Shown piece after piece: positions 60,861 to 64,000 of a DNA stretch of 64,000 nt. The stretch spans positions 62,001-126,000 of the forward strand of contig NZ_AUJR01000005.1 of the NCBI RefSeq assembly GCF_000424325.1, in the 5' to 3' direction. The notes under the pieces were generated by a model. It made no database searches and was not told where the DNA came from. It saw only the letters and a program-made list of their open reading frames with translations. The first letter of the stretch is position 1. Each line of letters begins with the position of its first letter. The DNA is from [Clostridium] clostridioforme AGR2157 (GTDB taxonomy: Bacteria > Bacillota > Clostridia > Lachnospirales > Lachnospiraceae). The translations under genes and the position numbers were made by a program.

Positions 60861-62117
60861 ATGAAGCATTGGATTTTTTTGATAACACTGACAATATCAC
60901 TGGTCTGTACACGGATGAATGCGGCGGCAGACAGTTGGACTTCGGTACCTGTGACGGAAGAGCCCCGGGGGGAAGGGGATTTCCTGAAGCTGTATGCCCA
61001 GTCTGCTGTCCTTATGGATGGGGATACCGGCAGAATATTGTATGGGAAGGGACAGGATATTATCCGGCCCATGGCCAGTACTACGAAAATTATGACCTGT
61101 ATCCTGGCTCTGGAGAACGGAAGGGGGGAGGATACGGTGAAGGCGTCTTCCAATGCCGCTTCCCAGCCCAAGGTGCACCTGGGTGTGCGGGAAGGAGAGG
61201 AGTACAGGCTGGAGGACCTTTTGTATGCCCTGATGCTGGAATCCTATAATGATGCGGCTGTGATGATAGCGGAGCATATAGGAGGCAGCGTGGAAGGATT
61301 CGCCGCAATGATGAATGAGAAGGCTGCCGGGCTGGGCTGCGGGGATACCTACTTTATTACGCCCAATGGGCTGGATGGGGTTAAGACGGATGAACAGGGA
61401 AAGGAGCATATCCATTCCACCACAGCCTCTGATTTGGCCCAAATCATGAGGTATTGTGTAATGGAGTCCCCTGCTAGGGATGAATTTTTAAAAATAACAC
61501 AGACACAAAACCACTATTTTACAGATGTGGCAGGGAAACGTTCCTTTAACTGTTATAATCACAATGCGTTTTTGACTATGATGGAGGGGGTCCTGTCCGG
61601 GAAAACGGGATTTACAGGGGGCGCCGGGTATTCTTATGTGGGAGCCATGGAGAATCAGGGAAGGACTTATGTGATTGCCCTTCTGGGCTGCGGCTGGCCG
61701 CCTCATAAGACGTATAAATGGTCGGATGCAAGAAAGCTCTACTCCTATGGGCTGGAGCATTTTAAGATGAAGGATGTGTTCCAAGAGGAAACCTTTGCCA
61801 GGGTTCCTGTGGCAGGGGGACTGTGCTGGAAGGAAGGGGAAGGCGCCACTGACCAGGTGGAGCTGTCCATGATGCTGAAGCCGGATGATATGCACCTGAC
61901 ATTGTTGATGGGAGAGGGGGAAGAAGTGCGGGTGGCGAAGAAGGTTCCTTCTATATTAATGGCCCCGGTCAGGGAGGGACAGCAGGTGGGAAGCGTGGAT
62001 TATTACCTGGGAGATGTGCTGGTAAAAAGGTTCCCTGTCTATGCCATGCAGGGAGTGGAGAAGATGAATCTGAGGCGGGCTGCGGACCGTGTGCTGGATT
62101 TGTTTCTGGTGCGGTAG
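60861..62117 (+). CDS. D-alanyl-D-alanine carboxypeptidase (DacF-type)
   Basis: A 418-residue secreted penicillin-binding protein that trims the terminal D-Ala of peptidoglycan stems. A signal peptide covers about residues 1-22. The three active-site motifs are S73-TTK76, S128-YN130 and K248-TG250. The C-terminal ~110 residues form the second beta domain typical of class C low-mass PBPs, ending with an amphipathic helix (VLDLFLVR) probably lying on the membrane. Names dacF/dacB are both possible. The start has only a weak AGGCGG. Confidence 0.92.
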   Translation: MKHWIFLITLTISLVCTRMNAAADSWTSVPVTEEPRGEGDFLKLYAQSAVLMDGDTGRILYGKGQDIIRPMASTTKIMTCILALENGRGEDTVKASSNAASQPKVHLGVREGEEYRLEDLLYALMLESYNDAAVMIAEHIGGSVEGFAAMMNEKAAGLGCGDTYFITPNGLDGVKTDEQGKEHIHSTTASDLAQIMRYCVMESPARDEFLKITQTQNHYFTDVAGKRSFNCYNHNAFLTMMEGVLSGKTGFTGGAGYSYVGAMENQGRTYVIALLGCGWPPHKTYKWSDARKLYSYGLEHFKMKDVFQEETFARVPVAGGLCWKEGEGATDQVELSMMLKPDDMHLTLLMGEGEEVRVAKKVPSILMAPVREGQQVGSVDYYLGDVLVKRFPVYAMQGVEKMNLRRAADRVLDLFLVR

Positions 62118-62128
62118 GAGGAGGTTGT

Positions 62129-62139
62129 GGGGGGGGGGG
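62129..62139 (+). repeat. Run of eleven G
   Basis: An uninterrupted 11-base G tract lies 12 bp after the carboxypeptidase stop. It is prone to slippage and to sequencing error. The rest of 62118-62239 shows no gene. Confidence 0.85.
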
Positions 62140-62239
62140 TGAATTTTAGGGAGTTGTGGCCGGGATATGCCAGGATTTGCCACATTATTTAATCTTTTCT
62201 TACAAATCTTTGTATTATGTGAAGTTTCCGCCGTTCTTG

Positions 62240-62269
62240 TTGACATATGAACGCTTTTGTCATTATAAT
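62240..62269 (+). promoter_or_regulatory. Promoter of the SH3/glucosaminidase-like gene
   Basis: TTGACA (62240-62245), an 18-bp spacer and TATAAT (62264-62269), about 70 nt before ATG 62342. Confidence 0.75.
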
Positions 62270-62341
62270 AGGATTAATGCCATAAAATAGAAATTCATAC
62301 GAATTATGGATATGAATGAAGATACAGGAGATTTTTACATA

Positions 62342-64000
62342 ATGAAGGGAAAAAAGTTAAAAAGGGGCCTGGCGCTTGTGCTGGGACTGATGCTGGCCGC
62401 TGAGGTTCCGGCATCTGTGGCAACGCCTTTTAAAATGTTTGATTCCTATGCATATACAGGGGCGGCCACGGTTAAGGCCACCTCTTTGAATGTACGAAAC
62501 GGAGCCGGCACCGGCTATTCATCGGTGGGCAGGCTGGCAGCAGGAGCGGCAGTTACCGTTATCGGGGAACAGCGCGGAACAGACGGCAATACATGGTATC
62601 AGATTCAATACACCGGAACGGGCGGAGCCGTTAACACCGGCTATGTCTCGTCACTCTATATCAGGCTTCCGGTGGCCTATACCACGGATTCTAATTTTGA
62701 AGCATATCTCACCTCACAGGGATTTCCGGAGAGCTATAAAAACGGGCTCAGGCAGCTTCATGCCCAATATCCGAATTGGGTATTCAAAGCCAAGAACACA
62801 GGCCTGGACTGGAATACGGTCATTGAAAATGAGTCTGTACTGGGGCGCAACCTTGTGGCCACAGGCAGCGTTTCCTCCTGGAAGTCCGTTGCCAACGGAG
62901 CTTATAACTGGGACAACAGCACGTGGACCGGATTCGACGGCAGTAACTGGGTGGCTGCTTCCGAGGATATCATACGGTATTACATGGACCCCAGGAACTT
63001 CCTGGATGAGACGTATGTGTTCCAGTTTCTCAACCATGAATATGATGCGAATACCCAGACAAAGGAGGGGTTAAACAGCCTCATATCCGGCTCCTTCCTT
63101 TCAGGGACAACGAATTCCACAGGAACAGGGGGAAGTGATTTCTCCAGCGGGCCAGGAGCTTCATCTGAAGGTCCCGGTTCAGGCAGCCCCGGCTCCTCGG
63201 GCAGTTCCTTAGGTTCTACCAATGGGCCCGGGCGCAGTACCTATGAAGATACACAGCATGGACCAGGGGTTTCCGGCAGTTCTAACGGATCCAGGGCAGC
63301 AGCGGTTTCTCCGGGAGGCAGCTCCTCAGGCGGGTCCTCAGGGGGCAGCAGCCCTTCAGGCAGCGGGGAAGTGAGCCTTGAGTCCCCCCACGCATCCATT
63401 GAGCCCAGGGAGCGCAATGTGGTGTCTGCCAGCGTAAGCCTGGTGGCTCCGGGACAGGACGGATCCGGCAGCGGCAATGGTCCCGTGTCCTCCGGACAGA
63501 GCGGCAGCGGCACTTCAAGCGGTCCGGTGGCTTCACCCGGATCGGATAATGTGGTGGACCAGACCGGCACGTCGCCGGGAGGCGGTTCCACAGGTGCCGC
63601 GGTTCCTTATGCAGACATTATCATGGCCGCGGCCAGTCAGTCAGGGGTAAGCCCTTATGTGCTGGCAGCCATGATTCTCCAGGAGCAGGGCAATAATGGT
63701 ACAAGCCCTCTTATTTCCGGTTCCTATTCCGGCTATGAGGGGTACTATAACTTCTTTAATGTGGAGGCATACCAGTCCGGCGCAGTATCCGCCATTGAGA
63801 TGGGACTCAGGTTTGCGTCCCAGTCAGGTTCCTACGGACGTCCCTGGAACACGGTGGAGAAGGCTATCCGGGGCGGAGCCCAGAATTATGGGGATAATTA
63901 TGTGAAAGCCGGGCAGAATACATTTTATCTGAAGAAATTCAATGTCCAGGGGTCAAACCTTTATAAGCACCAATATATGAGCAATATCCAGGGAGCTGCC
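62342..64000 (+). CDS. Secreted SH3-domain / glucosaminidase-like protein (partial)
   Basis: An open frame from ATG 62342 runs off the window with 553 codons. A Lys-rich start and hydrophobic segment (LALVLGLMLAAEVPASV) form a signal peptide. A bacterial SH3 domain covers about residues 40-105 (ATSLNVRNGAGTGYSSVG to GYVSSLYI). A region with YPNWVFKAKNTGLDWNTVI follows, resembling lysozyme-type autolysins of Lachnospiraceae. Residues about 255-415 are Gly/Ser/Pro-rich low complexity. The end visible here (ILQEQGNNGTSPLISG, YNFFNV) looks like a glucosaminidase-like domain with a probable catalytic Glu. Likely a cell-wall autolysin; the C-terminus is not in the window. Confidence 0.78.
   Translation, partial: MKGKKLKRGLALVLGLMLAAEVPASVATPFKMFDSYAYTGAATVKATSLNVRNGAGTGYSSVGRLAAGAAVTVIGEQRGTDGNTWYQIQYTGTGGAVNTGYVSSLYIRLPVAYTTDSNFEAYLTSQGFPESYKNGLRQLHAQYPNWVFKAKNTGLDWNTVIENESVLGRNLVATGSVSSWKSVANGAYNWDNSTWTGFDGSNWVAASEDIIRYYMDPRNFLDETYVFQFLNHEYDANTQTKEGLNSLISGSFLSGTTNSTGTGGSDFSSGPGASSEGPGSGSPGSSGSSLGSTNGPGRSTYEDTQHGPGVSGSSNGSRAAAVSPGGSSSGGSSGGSSPSGSGEVSLESPHASIEPRERNVVSASVSLVAPGQDGSGSGNGPVSSGQSGSGTSSGPVASPGSDNVVDQTGTSPGGGSTGAAVPYADIIMAAASQSGVSPYVLAAMILQEQGNNGTSPLISGSYSGYEGYYNFFNVEAYQSGAVSAIEMGLRFASQSGSYGRPWNTVEKAIRGGAQNYGDNYVKAGQNTFYLKKFNVQGSNLYKHQYMSNIQGAA

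Overview
The window reads as a chromosomal segment of an anaerobic, low-to-mid-GC Firmicute, most likely a gut Lachnospiraceae of the Enterocloster / Clostridium clostridioforme type. The reasons are the rnfCDGEAB order, the two-subunit iron-sulfur serine dehydratase, a SleB-type hydrolase, a DUF6465-like protein, AGGAGG-type ribosome binding sites and frequent TTG/GTG starts. No rRNA, tRNA, CRISPR array, insertion sequence or phage gene was seen. The species call is an inference. All family assignments come from reading motifs, not from database searches.

Layout. 0.1-9.1 kb is housekeeping: nrdR, a YqeG-type phosphatase, a fused aroE-aroK gene, efp, argS, a SWIM/SNF2 helicase and a flavodoxin-fold protein. 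9.3-13.5 kb is a MarR regulator with a heterodimeric ABC exporter. 13.6-18.7 kb is the full Rnf complex operon (rnfCDGEAB), coupling ferredoxin oxidation to NAD+ reduction and ion export. 18.8-31.9 kb is a catabolic block that looks GC-richer by eye and appears acquired. It holds two alpha/beta hydrolases, a PrpR_N-type regulator and a divergent operon with a DUF1537 sugar-acid kinase, an iron alcohol dehydrogenase, a DapA-family lyase, a PdxA2-like dehydrogenase, a BNR/sialidase-like protein and an SLC13-type permease. Its end is decaying, with two frameshifted genes.

32-38 kb holds an AT-rich gap, a SleB-type hydrolase, a YhcH-family protein, pckA, a DUF4349-like lipoprotein and a multiply broken OLD-like ATPase. 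38.3-42.5 kb is a CstA-family transporter with its LytS/LytR-type two-component system, including a well-formed LytTR direct repeat upstream of cstA. 42.5-46.4 kb is a GntR (YtrA-like)/ABC operon. 46.5-48.1 kb is sdaAB-sdaAA. 48.4-56 kb carries two aminotransferases (one HisC), an AI-2E family permease, a MATE transporter, a DUF523-like protein and an L,D-transpeptidase. 56-64 kb holds a histone-tail-like DUF6465-type protein, an RsmF-type methyltransferase, an RluA-type synthase, dinB, a ~190-nt stem-loop element, a D,D-carboxypeptidase and a secreted SH3/glucosaminidase-like protein that runs off the end.

How it fits together. Rnf, PEP carboxykinase, serine dehydratase, CstA and the C4 sugar-acid block point to an amino-acid and organic-acid fermenter that conserves energy by electron bifurcation. 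CstA with LytSR fits sensing and uptake of a small carboxylate such as pyruvate. The catabolic block would feed a phosphorylated sugar acid into triose phosphate. Best leads for new biology are the catabolic block and its GAFTGA-less regulator, the tandem hydrolase with a dead first domain, the cysteine tail on RnfE, the LytTR-cstA circuit and the 60.6 kb stem-loop.
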